From Paroedura picta (taxonomy: Eukaryota; Chordata; Lepidosauria; Squamata; Gekkonidae), in contig NC_135382.1 of the NCBI RefSeq assembly GCF_049243985.1, positions 22,796,990 to 22,860,989 on the forward strand: 64,000 bases of DNA, written 5' to 3'. Numbering within the stretch: position 1 is the stretch's first letter; every line of letters starts with the position of its first letter. Shown here one piece after another: positions 42,801-53,230 of the stretch. The position numbers and the translations under genes were made by a program. The notes under the pieces are model-generated. The model was not told the origin of the DNA and did no database searches. It saw only the letters and a program-made list of their open reading frames with translations.

Positions 42801-45713
42801 GCCCTCCAGGGTCATCTAGTCCAACCCCCTGCACAATGCAGGAACTCACATCTATCTGCCCACCTATGGTGACCCCAATTTTATGCTCAAGTGATCCCTC
42901 CACCAAATATCCCCGGAATCCAACCTGGGCTGGAGGAAATTCACCTACCATCCCACAGTGGCGATCAGCATGAAGAAGCTTGGCGGGGGTGGGTGTTGCT
43001 ATTGCTTGGCATACAAACCACGGGAAAATCTCCATGCAGAAAAGCCACAATGCAAAATTAAGGCAGCTTGATTATGGCGTAACACAAAGCCTGAACTGGG
43101 AGGGAGGGCAGAGCCACACACCCTGGTTTGCAGCTGGCTGGCCGAAACGTGGTTTGAGAAGTGGGTTTGCAAACCCTGGTTCCTGCTAAGCGCCATGGGG
43201 CAGAAATGACAAGATGTTTGCAGCCACCGTGGCACTCCCTGAGGCCCCAGCCCAGACATTCGAGCACTGAGCTGATGGAGAACTAAAGCAGGCCTATACC
43301 ATGGCATGCCAGTATGACTGAAAGATCAAGCCATGGGTGGGGGGGGGGGGCTAGCGCAAACCGCTGCTCTGCAGGCTGTCCGATTTGTAAATCTAGACCA
43401 GGGATAGTCAAACTGCGGCCCTCCAGATGTCCATGGACTACAATTCCCAGGAGCCCCTGCCAGCATTCGCTGGCAGGGGCTCCTGGGAATTGTAGTCCAT
43501 GGACATCTGGAGGGCCGCAGTTTGACTACCCCTGATCTAGACGCTATCCTGGAGTGTTTGTCCCGTCTGCACTGGCTTTGAATGTATTATCCCCTCCCTC
43601 CCTGTGTTTACAACATACTGCGTAGCAAGCATTTATGTTCTGAAGTGCATCGCCTCCTGTTTGTGAAGACCTGTCATGGGAGATGGACGTTATTGTTCGC
43701 CCCTCTGCAAAAGACCTAAATGTACTGCCGGCTCCGTAAACGTGGTGGCGATAGCTTAAGCACACACACAGGCACGGCTCTCTGAAACAATGAGGCTGCT
43801 TTTCCCCACTACCACCTCCCCCGGTGAAGTTTGCAGTCTTAAATTAAATTGCCAGCTGCATCCAGGACGCCAACAGGGCTTGCAATAATTCCAGGTGCGT
43901 TAAAATGTAATCGGTTAAATCCTTCAGTGGGTTAGAAGCCAGCGTGTGGTCTGGAGGGACCTTTTGTTGGGTGACAGCCCTGAACAAATCTGATACCCGG
44001 ACTCTTCTAAACGGTCTCTCTGCACCAGCCAAGGAGGCTGTAGGACAAACTCCCTGCGAGAGGCAGCGGGAGGAGAAGCTGGCGCAGGGAAAAGCCTGCG
44101 TCCCATTCCCACTTCTGCCTCAAGTCGACGCTATGAAAATCCTCCCTTCCCTTCACAGCTCCAAAAATAGACAGAGAAGGTGATGGCAACTGGGGGGGGG
44201 GGAGACACAGAAAGAGAGAAGAGAAAAAGGAGAGTTGCTAAGCACCGAGGCTTTGCTGGCACGAATCTCTCCCCGCCCCCCAGCATGTCTGACCTGGCAC
44301 AACCCTGAAATCTGTGGATGGGTGCCAAGGATGCCATGGGGTGTGGAGAGTGATGGGGGGACCCTGCTAGGAGGGGCGAAAGAAGCCCTGCCTTTAATAT
44401 TCCAGTCTCCGGCATCTCTGGCACGACACGCAAGGCCCTGTTGAGCAGGGCAGACGGAGGAATTTCTGGGTGGGGGGAGGAGGTGGAGGAGGAGCTGCCC
44501 TCCCCCGATCGCAGACTGCTGCCTGGCAGGCTGGGGAAGGCCCAGCTGTGCGGTGCCGAATTGACCGGCTCCTCCTCCTGACCTGATTTCTTGGCTTGCA
44601 GGCTCGAGAGCTGCCCAGTGCTGTCTCTGCCAGTGCAGCCTGGGCGGATCCCGAGGAGCGTCAGGGGCGCAGTGGGACTGATGCGGCCTGGCACTGACAG
44701 CCAGGGCAAGCGTCACTCAATCGGGCGCGTTGTTGATGGGGACTGACTTTCTCACGCTGGTGGACCGGGGTGGGGGTGGGGGGAAGGACAGCAACACAGG
44801 GATGGCAACACAGGCTTGGCACGAGATGGAGGCAGCAACCCCCCTGAGCAAGGCAGGAGGGCTCCGGCTGTGGGCACAGGGCAGAAGTAGCCACACACGT
44901 TCCAGGGGCTGCTGCTACTGCACCCCTCTGGCTCCTACTGTATGTGCATTCCACAGACATCATCACACGCATTCCAGCCATGCACAGAACTTAGCACCCA
45001 AACGGGAGGTTATGTTTCCTGGAAAACTTTGCTTTTGCAGGGGAGGGGGAGGGAAAATAAAAACTCTAATTTCTAGATCTTATGACCCTTGGCTCCTGAG
45101 AAAGGCACGGCAAGCGACTGTTTTCCGAATTTCGTGCTTGCAAATTACATAAAACTGCCTTCGCGAGCACGGATTTATCAGAGTCGAAAAGTTTATCGTC
45201 TCTTGGCGAACGATTCCCCCAGCACTCACAGCAGGTTTGACTAACAGATGCCAAGGTCTGGAGAAATCCGACACAGTCTATAACCATCCTGATGGGGACC
45301 GGAACATGAAAGGCGGGGAGAGAGATGAACCAGCTGGGGAAACATGCTGGCCTCAGCCCAGGCAGACCGAGCACCCCAGGAAGGCTCTCTAGAACAGGGG
45401 TAGTCAAACTGCGGCCCTCCAGATGTCCATGGACTACAATTCCCATGAGCCCCTGTCAGCATGCTGGCAGGGGCTCATGGGAATTGTAGTCCATGGACAT
45501 CTGGAGGGCCGCAGTTTGACTACCCCTGCTCTAGAAGTTACTGCTCAAAAAAAGCAGCAGACTCCCTGGCGCTGACATCTTGCCAGACAAGACCCCCAAA
45601 AGAGAAGACCCACTTACCGTTGTAGGAGAGGCGGGGCTTGCTCAGACACATGATAAAGTGCATTTCCGTTTCATCGGAAGCTACGGATTTGGAGCAAATG
45701 GGACACTTGAAAC
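39835..45713 (-). CDS. ZNRF1: ZNRF1 E3 ubiquitin ligase, coding exons 2-4 (5' part outside window)
   Basis: Zinc and RING finger E3 ubiquitin ligase of endosome/lysosome and vesicle membranes. Coding exons in transcript order: 45618-45713, 40701-40806 and 39835-39892 (stop TGA at 39835-39837), with phases 1/1/2 consistent and GT-AG borders. The first segment gives the zinc finger GFKCPICSKSVASDE...HFIMC and SKPRLSYN. The second gives DDVLTKDAGECVICLEELLQ with the first RING cysteines and IYHK. The last gives SCIDSWFEVNRSCPEHPSD. It is almost identical to the human C-terminus, with MEMHF read here as TEMHF and the last residues PSD instead of PAD. The large first exon with the N-myristoylation signal was not found up to 64000, so intron 1 exceeds 18 kb. 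It is tail-to-tail with LDHD. Confidence 0.96.
41125..41350 (+). repeat. Probable degraded LINE tail with AAAT end
   Basis: T-rich sequence with TTGCACTGTTTGCTTGATG, CTGTGTCTCAGTAGTTAAG and a terminal AAATAAATAAAAAAT. It resembles LINE 3' UTRs but was not assigned to a family. Confidence 0.4.
41848..42101 (+). mobile_element. tRNA-derived SINE, family 1 (sense)
   Basis: CTTCTAATCTGGAGAGCC, GGTTTGATTCCCTGCTCC, GGTGTCTGTTGTGGGGAGAG, TTTTCTTCTTCT tail. It lies in the ZNRF1 intron between exons 2 and 3. Confidence 0.85.
42535..42690 (+). mobile_element. LINE 3' end (L2-like tail)
   Basis: TTTTTATAGTGTGTTTTAAT, GTGGATTGCCCGGGTCCGC, GGGCAGTATAGAAATTATC followed by short ATCA repeats. It lies in the ZNRF1 intron between exons 2 and 3. 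Confidence 0.5.
42778..42960 (-). mobile_element. CR1 LINE 3' fragment (antisense)
   Basis: ATGGGATCATAGCGTTGGAA, then CATCTAGTCCAACCCCCTGC, up to TTCACCTACCATCCCAC. It lies in the ZNRF1 intron between exons 2 and 3. Confidence 0.85.
43399..43534. mobile_element. Palindromic hAT-type MITE, copy 8
   Basis: Left end CAGGGATAGTC, right end GACTACCCCTG, perfect duplication ATCTAGAC (43391-43398, 43535-43542). Both arms carry CCCAGGAGC. It lies in the ZNRF1 intron between exons 2 and 3. Confidence 0.92.
45395..45528. mobile_element. Palindromic hAT-type MITE, copy 9, near ZNRF1 exon 2
   Basis: Perfect duplication CTCTAGAA (45387-45394, 45529-45536). It lies 89 nt beyond the donor of ZNRF1 exon 2 (minus strand). 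Confidence 0.92.
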
Positions 45714-45947
45714 CTGGAGAGGGAAAGATTGGGGGACGGAGCGTTAAAAACGACTAGGCACCAGCTCTACTCCAACACCAACCGCGGAAGAGTCTTGCTC
45801 GAAGAGAACCTGAGGCCAGAGCCGTACTCTGGACCATGAGCATGTTGAAACCGAGGAGAGGCCTTGACTGGCTGATGACACTCTCTAAAACCCAGGGTAC
45901 ATCTGATGGCTCCGGACAATACCAGCAGTGGATGTTTGTACACTGGA

Positions 45948-46196
45948 GCCAGCTTGGGGCAGTGGTTAGGAACACCAACTTCTAATCTGGCAAGCCAGGT
46001 TTGATTCCCTGCTCCTCCACATGCAGCCAGCTGGGTGACCTTGGGCTCGCCACAGCACTGATAAAGCTGTTCTGACCGAGTAGTAATATCAGGGCTCTCT
46101 CAGCCTCACCCACATCACAGGGTGTCTGTTGTGGGGAAAGGCCACTTTGAGACTCCTTTGGGTAGAGAAAAGCGGCATATAGGAAGAAGAAGAATT
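45948..46196 (+). mobile_element. tRNA-derived SINE, family 1 (sense)
   Basis: AGCTTGGGGCAGTGGTTAGG, GGTTTGATTCCCTGCTCC, GGTGTCTGTTGTGGGGAAAG, then an AGAAGAAGAAG tail. It lies in ZNRF1 intron 1, 235 nt from exon 2. Confidence 0.85.
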
Positions 46197-46330
46197 GGTT
46201 CTTATACGCCGCTTATCTCCCCACCTCTATTTTACCCTTGTGACGGCACTGTGAGGTGGGCTGGGTTGTGTGACGGGCCCTAGCTCCAACAGCAAGCTTC
46301 TGGGGCTACGTGTTCTTCCCTAATTTGTTC
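46197..46330 (-). mobile_element. MIR/CORE-like tRNA SINE, partial (antisense)
   Basis: CTTATACGCCGCTTATCTCC, CCTCTATTTTACCCTTGTG, CACTGTGAGGTGGGCTGGG. It directly follows a family 1 SINE. Confidence 0.6.
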
Positions 46331-46484
46331 CTCAATTTGAAGAGCAAGCAACTGCAGAAGAATGACCGGAATCCCCCACCTCAGAACATGTCATTTCCTT
46401 GACGGAAGTAACATCTTTTTCTACAGTTTCTTGCTCTTAAAACAAACAAACAAACAAAACTCTGCTACTTTTGGAAGTTCCAGA

Positions 46485-46903
46485 ACTAAACATCCGGAAG
46501 AAGTTCCTGAAAGTTAGAGCGGTTCCTCAGCGGAACAGGCTTCCTCGGGAGGGGGTGGGTTCTCCTTCTGTGGACGTTTCTAAGCAGAGGCTAGAGAGCC
46601 AAGTGACAGAAATGCTGATTCTGTGAACTTAGGCAGGTTGTGAGTGGGTGGGCAGAAGGGATTGTGTTGGTTCCTGGCTCTTCCTGGCATGCCCAGGGAA
46701 ATGCTGATCACCACTTTGAGGCCAGGAGGCGATTTTCTCCCGGACTGGCCAGGGATTCTGGTTTTGGGGGGGGGGGGGGAGACATAATCTGGGCATGGAA
46801 TTGGGGTCACTGATGGTGGGCAGGAAGTTGTGAATTTCCTGCATTCTGCAAGGGGTTGGACTAGGTGACCCTGCAAGCCCCTTCCAACTTTATGATTCCC
46901 TTG
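46485..46903 (+). mobile_element. CR1 LINE 3' fragment (sense)
   Basis: Contains GAACAGGCTTCCTCGGGAGG, TGGGTTCTCCTTC and the end GGTTGGACTAGGTGACCC through TTCCAACTTTATGATTCCC. It holds an 11-nt G run. It lies in ZNRF1 intron 1. Confidence 0.8.
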
Positions 46904-48269
46904 GCAGTCGGGCTCCTCAGCTCAGGTGTGCCTGCATCAGACCACCAAATCTATTTACAGAGCTGATCTGAATCACACAAAGAGTCAACTCTCTTAGAAG
47001 ACAGAGCCCACCCCTTCCTGCAAGTTCATACAGGCCCTTCTTTAAATACAGCCAAAGTCTCCTCTTTCCAAAAAGAGGCATCTCTGCCCAGGTGTGGCAC
47101 ACAGATGCTTTCTCGGGTATGAAAAATACCTCAGCATCTTGCTATTATAAAACCCATGAGAAGCAAGCATGCATGAAATCAGGACACGGAAGCAACTTAC
47201 TCAGAAAGCAACTTCAACCCACTACAGCTTGCTAATTCCAGGGTGCCCACAAATTGCTACACACACATAACGAGAGAGGCATGGCCTGTCCGTCTCAGCA
47301 AGGGCTCCCCATAGAGCTGCGGGCTCTTTAAGCAGTGGTCCTTCCCAGCCAAGATTCGACCGGCTGCTCCCGATGTGCAAGACATGTGAGACAGTGAAAT
47401 GTCATCCTCGAGGGAGGCTAGGATGACAGAATGTTTTGCCCAGAGCTACTTAAATTAGCTTCACGGTGAAATTTGAAGATCCCCTCAGCCAAATGCAACA
47501 TTTAGTTACTGCATCAAAGTCCAGCATATTTTTATGCCTTCTTTCCCCTCCATGTAGCTCAGGTCACCTGATGTGAAGATCAAATGGAGACCACACTACC
47601 CCTGCGTGGCTGGTGAGGATGAGAGAGACAGAAGGGGTGTTTAGCTGGCTCAAGGTCATCGGGTAAGCTACAGGGGTGGACTGGGAGCCTTTGTCCACTT
47701 TGGAGAATTGCAGCTCTCGTGATCGAGTAGCCGTTGCCTCTCTCCACGAGTGGGGAAAAGATGGTCATTTGCTTCACAAAGGGGTGGGCAAGGTCAGAAG
47801 TCCACAGGAATAAATGCCACTCCAGCACATGGAATGAAACAGGCAGCTCACCCCAGTGAGTATTTTTTAAAAAACCCTTCTCTTCCCTTGACGCAACCTT
47901 CCCCCAAATTATATCTTCTGCAGAGATATGTGCAGGGCGATGCACCTGCTGAAATTCCAAAGTTATGCATGTCTGTGTGTGTATGTGGGGACGGACTCAC
48001 ATGCAGAATGTTGTACTGAGGGCAGCACTTGGCTTTCAGAGAAGCTTGTTCCAGTCTCTCTTTTTGAAAGCAAGTTTCTAGACCGGAAGGGCTGCAAGGA
48101 TACGCTTTAGGAAGTGCATGAACAACATTCAGCTCCCTCCAACCCAAAATACAATGTTATAATACATTCTGCAAAATGGAAAATGTTTATCAATACAAAT
48201 TGAGAAAACTATGCAAATGCATCCATTTTGCATGAGGTATACAGCTCTTCTTAGTTGAACAGGCAGTTT

Positions 48270-48395
48270 TTTAGGCAGAGTATCCACAGGTCCTGGCAAA
48301 CCACCCTGTATTGAGTCTGCCATGAAAACGCTGGAGGGCGTCACCCCAAGGGTCAGACATGACCCGGTGCTTGCACCTTTACCTTTACTTTATCC
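48270..48395 (+). mobile_element. Bov-B / Sauria SINE 3' end
   Basis: GGCAAACCACCCTGTATTG, GAAAACGCTGGAGGGCGTCA, GGGTCAGACATGACCCGG and a terminal ACCTTTACCTTTAC. This tail is shared by squamate Bov-B LINEs and their Sauria SINEs, and supports a squamate source. Confidence 0.8.
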
Positions 48396-48407
48396 ACAGG
48401 TTCACCG

Positions 48408-48580
48408 TCTGAATATTTCGGTAGCGGAATCGGCTGCCTAGGGTGGTGAGCGCTCCCTCATTGGCAGTGTTTAAGCAGCAGTTGGATAGATCCTTCTCTT
48501 GGATGCTTTGGGTTGATTCTGCCTTGAGCAGGGTGTTGGACTAGATGGCCTGTATGGCCCCTTCCAACTCTATGATTCTA
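48408..48580 (+). mobile_element. CR1 LINE 3' fragment (sense)
   Basis: GGAATCGGCTGCCTAGGG..., GGTGTTGGACTAGATGGCC and the end TTCCAACTCTATGATTCTA. It follows a Bov-B/Sauria tail. Confidence 0.85.
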
Positions 48581-50491
48581 GGCCTGTTCATCTGGGTCTG
48601 CTCAGCTCCTCTCTGCTCAAGGATGTGCTGGGATGTCAGCGTTCCATGCATGAGCCAGAGAGCTGAGCTGATGAAATACGACAACGAAACCCAGCAAGGA
48701 CATAAACGGCAGCACATTTACATAAAGGAAAGTGCCAGATGTGCAGACAAGAGGATGGGGGCGACAATAAAGTCACTTGTGGCGCAAACAGCCCTATGAC
48801 TGAGACTGACCTCTTTGGGGTAGACAATTAAGATGATAAATTATGCCCAGTTAAAATAATCAGGATTTATTAATAGCATTTCTTGGACTAAGCTAGTCAG
48901 ACTGAAAAGGACCCTAACAGCTTCAGGGGTCTGAAGTAGGCTGCACAGTGTAAACAGGTCTATGACAGAGGGACATGATAAGAAAGGGAGGCTGGCCAGA
49001 AGCCACAATAGAACAGGGAACAATGGGCTTCAGAGTTTAGAGCAAGGAATATCATGGAGATTCAAGTCTCAAAGGGCATTATTTGCCCCACAGAGCTTAA
49101 ACTGTGCCATTCCCTTGTGCAAGGAACTGCTGATTATTCAGCAGCCTTCTCAAAGACAATATCCCAGATCCTTTGGCAGAAGCCACGGCAATGAATCGGG
49201 CATACAGCCATCTAAATTTGTATTGTTGTCGATAGGCCAATTTCAGATCAAAATGTCACTGGGTGGGGGAAATGGAAAGAAAGCAAGGACAGAAAGAGAT
49301 GGGCCACTGGAGAGAAAAGTCCAGCTGGGCACTTGGATAAATACATACCATGAAAATGTGCATGCACGCACACACTTACTTCAACAACAGCAGCTTAATA
49401 GGGACCACTTCTATTGTGTGCACCGATGCCAATTCACTTGGCTAGTAGAATGCCCGTTTAATCCTTTCGTTTAAAGCCACAACATTTGGCATTTGGATTT
49501 GCAATACACACATGTCTTGGAAACATTCCTGACATTTCTGTGGCTCTGTACTCCCCCGTCCCCATACTCTGCTTCTGGAGGAAAGGGATGATCAATTTTC
49601 AACCATCCCTCCTCCCAACATTGATCAGATATGAAAACAATCTATGCAAAACGTACAGCCTTTCCCAAACCCATCTGAACAAACACTGCTGCACATCAAC
49701 AGATAAACAGAAAGTTGCAGAGGTTAATTGACTCTTCTTGGCTGAGAGAAAGAGGATGGCAGAGCCAGCCTAGAATCCCTTATTGGAAACACGGCGGTTC
49801 CCAGTTCTGTCAGCGTCATGCGCCACCCCACCATTTGCGCGCACACAAAGGCAATCTTGCTCTCTTGTCTGTATTCGAGTGCCACGTTCACACGGTTACT
49901 GCAGCTTCACAGGTTTCACTTCTACAGTTCAGCTCGTGTACAAAGAATGTGGCTCTCTCTCTCATTCACACCCCTCTATCTTGAAGGACGAACGTAGGAT
50001 CTGGGAGGATCTACAGGTATAGCAGATGTTCCAGGCAGCAGTTTGCACAAGGTCGGCATCTGAAAATGTCTTGAGTAGGCCCCAAAACAGGAACTCGGGA
50101 GGAACAGTTTAAGACACACACACAAACCTTTGTGGATGCATACCTAGCTCTACCGATGACATGTTTTGTCAGTGACACGGTTAGACTCTTACAAGAATTG
50201 GGGCCGGGCTCTTCAAAAGTGTGTGTCTACCACAACGGGACGGACTGCAGTTTCACCATGAGCAATCAGAGAGGGCTTGGCAAGGAATTTGGGGAAACAG
50301 CCAAAGAAAGCTCTGGAATACCCCTCCCGAGTAAGGAATACATTGATATATAAAGTGCACACAATACACAGGTGTGAATGCAGAATACACTTATTGGCTT
50401 CAGCTTTTTCTCCAGCGTGGACGCAAAGCACCTTACACCATCAGGGATATCAGTCCCTGCCCACCCCCCCAGCAGGGGATGGAGGGGTAAT

Positions 50492-50690
50492 GTTGCCAAA
50501 GCCAGATTGGGAAACGCTTGGATATTTGGAGATGGATCCTTGGGAGAACCAGGACCTCAGTGGGGGACAGAGTCACAAAGTCCACCCCCCAAAGCACCCA
50601 TTTCTCCCCAGGGAACTGATCTCTGTAGTTTGGAGATAGGCTGTAATTCTGGGGTATCCCCAGATCCCACCTGGAGGCTGGCATCCCTAT
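50492..50690. mobile_element. TTGCCA-type MITE-like element
   Basis: From ATGTTGCCAAAGCC to ACCTGGAGGCTGGCATCCC, the same family in the orientation of the 28.1 kb copy. It lies in ZNRF1 intron 1. Confidence 0.6.
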
Positions 50691-50868
50691 TCTCCTTACC
50701 TACATATTGTCCTCACAACAACCCTGCGAGGCAGGTTGAGCTGAGTCTTTGTGACCAGTCCCAAGTCACCCGCCCCATTTCCCATGGCAGAGTTTGGGGA
50801 GCTGAACTGGGCCTCTCAGGTCTTAGTCTGACATTAACCAGTACACTACACTACCTGCTCACCTGCTT
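50690..50868 (-). mobile_element. MIR/CORE-like tRNA SINE (antisense)
   Basis: TATTGTCCTCACAACAACCC, TGCGAGGCAGGTTGAGCTG, CATGGCAGAGTTTGGGGAGC, CCAGTACACTACACTACC. Confidence 0.72.
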
Positions 50869-51214
50869 CTGGACAATCCCCATATGAGCCCTGTGTGTGG
50901 CTGGGCAAAGATCTTGTGAGCTTATGTTCGGTTTTAACATCTCACTGAGACTTTAGCTTCATGGTGCTGAGCTTCATGGTGCTGTAAACCAAGAGTTCAA
51001 CCTCACTGGCACTCCATCTTGCCTGCTAGAGAGTCTACCACCATGCCTTTAACAACGACAGGCCCGGAGCCTACTGCTGAGGCATCTGCCTGTCCCCCAT
51101 CTGAAAAAGTCAATGCCCCCAAACAGACTCCCAGAGCAGGGACTTGCTATGGCTTTGGGACCAAGGAAACATGAAAATAAACAGCACCTGGAGATTCCTA
51201 TCAGAAACTGAGCA

Positions 51215-51305
51215 CTTGTTGTTATTGTAAGGTGCGAAGTCATGTCCGACCCATCGCGACCCCATGGACAATGATCCTCCAGGCCTTCCTGTCCTGAGCA
51301 CTAAC
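51215..51305 (+). mobile_element. Bov-B-related fragment
   Basis: TTGTTATTGTAAGGTGCGAAG, then GACCCATCGCGACCCCATGG and CAATGATCCTCCAGGCC. This is a conserved piece of squamate Bov-B/Sauria elements. Confidence 0.7.
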
Positions 51306-51504
51306 ATAGGGCAAACAGTAGCTTCCCTTGACTGCTGTCCTCATCCATTACTACAGATGTACACACTAGAATAAACTGCACACAAGAGTACAATACTTGG
51401 GTCTTGGCCCTCTCTTCCACAAGTATTGAATGAAACCGCTGATGGATTATGACATGAACATCCCAGGGCAGAACTCCCCTGGGAACCCTATCCTGTGTTC
51501 AATG

Positions 51505-51738
51505 TTTATTTACTTCATTTGTATCTCTTCTTTCTCCACAGTGGAGACCCAAAATGAGTTACACTATGCTCTTTAACTCCATTTTACCTCCACAACAACA
51601 ACCCTGTGAGGTACAGGAGGCTGAGAGCAACTGATAAAAGGTCCACCAGAAAGCTACCATGGCAGTGTAGGGATCTGAACCGGGATCTTCCAGATCTTGG
51701 CCTAACGCTCTGACCGCTATCCCACTGGAGTTACTCTT
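51505..51738 (-). mobile_element. MIR/CORE-like tRNA SINE (antisense)
   Basis: CATTTTACCTCCACAACAAC, CCCTGTGAGGTACAGGAGGC, TAGGGATCTGAACCGGGATC, CTAACGCTCTGACCGCTATC. Confidence 0.75.
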
Positions 51739-51939
51739 TCTGCAGCAACATAACAAAGTACGCAAGGGAATTCAGCACTCTTTCATTACAGGATACCATC
51801 GCACAAGGAGACTTTAAGATAAATATTAAAATACCACCTCACCAAGGGTTGTTCCAGCTCTGGAACATCAAGGAAATTCTGTGTTCCAATTTAAAATACC
51901 CCCAGGTTTGAATGAGAGGGATATATTAATCTGGTGGGA

Positions 51940-52140
51940 TTTTTATCCCACCCTTCCTCCGATGAGCTCAGGATTGTTAGCATGGTTCTATCTCCATTTT
52001 AGTCTTACGACGACCCTTAAAGGTGGCATGGGCAACAAAAAAGGGACTGGCCCAAGGTAATTCTGTCAGTTTCAAGGCAAAAGGGAATCTGAATTAGGTC
52101 TGCAAGCACTCTAATGGCTCTGTGGGGCTATCACCCACTA
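51940..52140 (-). mobile_element. MIR/CORE-like tRNA SINE, degraded (antisense)
   Basis: TTTTATCCCACCCTTCCTCC, CCATTTTAGTCTTACGACG, GGGACTGGCCCAAGGTAATT. Confidence 0.6.
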
Positions 52141-52899
52141 AAGAAGTTTTAGTTGGTTGATAGAATCAGATTATATTAAAATTGTTCTGCACATTTAAAA
52201 AAAACTCAATATAAGGTCATCTTTTGAGATGCTGAAGACTTTTCAAACTTAATAAACAAAGACTGTTAGAAAAACAAACTGAATTTTTTTTTTCCATTCC
52301 CACTTCTCGGCATGCCAAAATCAAGACAAGTTGCGAAACAAAATCCCTAACTTTCCACCCTAGGAATTAAAACTTCCTTTTAAAGCCCAAATGGAAAAAC
52401 CTTCAGATGCTCCACTCTACCCATTCAAGGTTGGCACTCTCATGAAAGAACTCAGGAACCGCCCCTGATTGACATGCTAGGTCCAAGCTAGATTTGCGCT
52501 ATTTATGGCCAAAAATGAAATAATGGCCTAGATTTCTCCTCCTGTGCCCCTCAAAATCAAAAACTGAAAAGCCAGGGTGGCAGCTAGGCACCCACCTCCT
52601 TGTATTTAATGGAAAAGAAGGGTAATTCCGTTCAAGGAACCACTTCTCTTTCAGTCTGAACATGAGTGGCGGAATATACGTATTTCGGTTATTCCCACAC
52701 AGAATTTACACATATTACGCAAAGAGTTGTCAAAATGCTCCAGTAGTTGTCATTCTATGCCCTTGAATTCTATTATCATACAACTTTCAAGGGGAAAATC
52801 CTGTCAGGAGTTGTCAGCTTGGGCCTCATAATTCCCTCTTAACTTGGGAGGCTGAGGAAAGGCTCGGGCCTGCTTTTCTGTCAGACAGGTGGAGGTGGC

Positions 52900-53230
52900 A
52901 TATTTTGGAATGCTATTAAAGAGTTCCAAATTGGCAGCTATTTTGCCACATTATCATATTACCACCCCTGGGGAGTAGCAGGAAGGCTGCATTTAGGTTT
53001 TCTGCCAGAGGCCGCAAAATGTCTTTGGCAGTCTCCAGGCACAACATTTCCCCCCAAGGTTTGGAGAGCTCCCACCTCAGGACATATGATGCCAGGGAAG
53101 CCATAAAAATCACGCTGGCAGGACGAAACCACAACGCTCAGAGACTCTGCCATGCCACTGCCACATCAAAAAGCCACCTCGTGAAATCGGCTTGACGTTC
53201 TTCCTCCTGCGTGTTTCCATCAAGAGCTCA
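52900..53230. promoter_or_regulatory. Candidate intronic regulatory/conserved block
   Basis: Repeat-free, balanced-composition sequence within the longest repeat-poor stretch of ZNRF1 intron 1 (about 52150-54480). No coding potential is recognised. Conservation cannot be tested from one sequence, so this is only a pointer. Confidence 0.2.
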
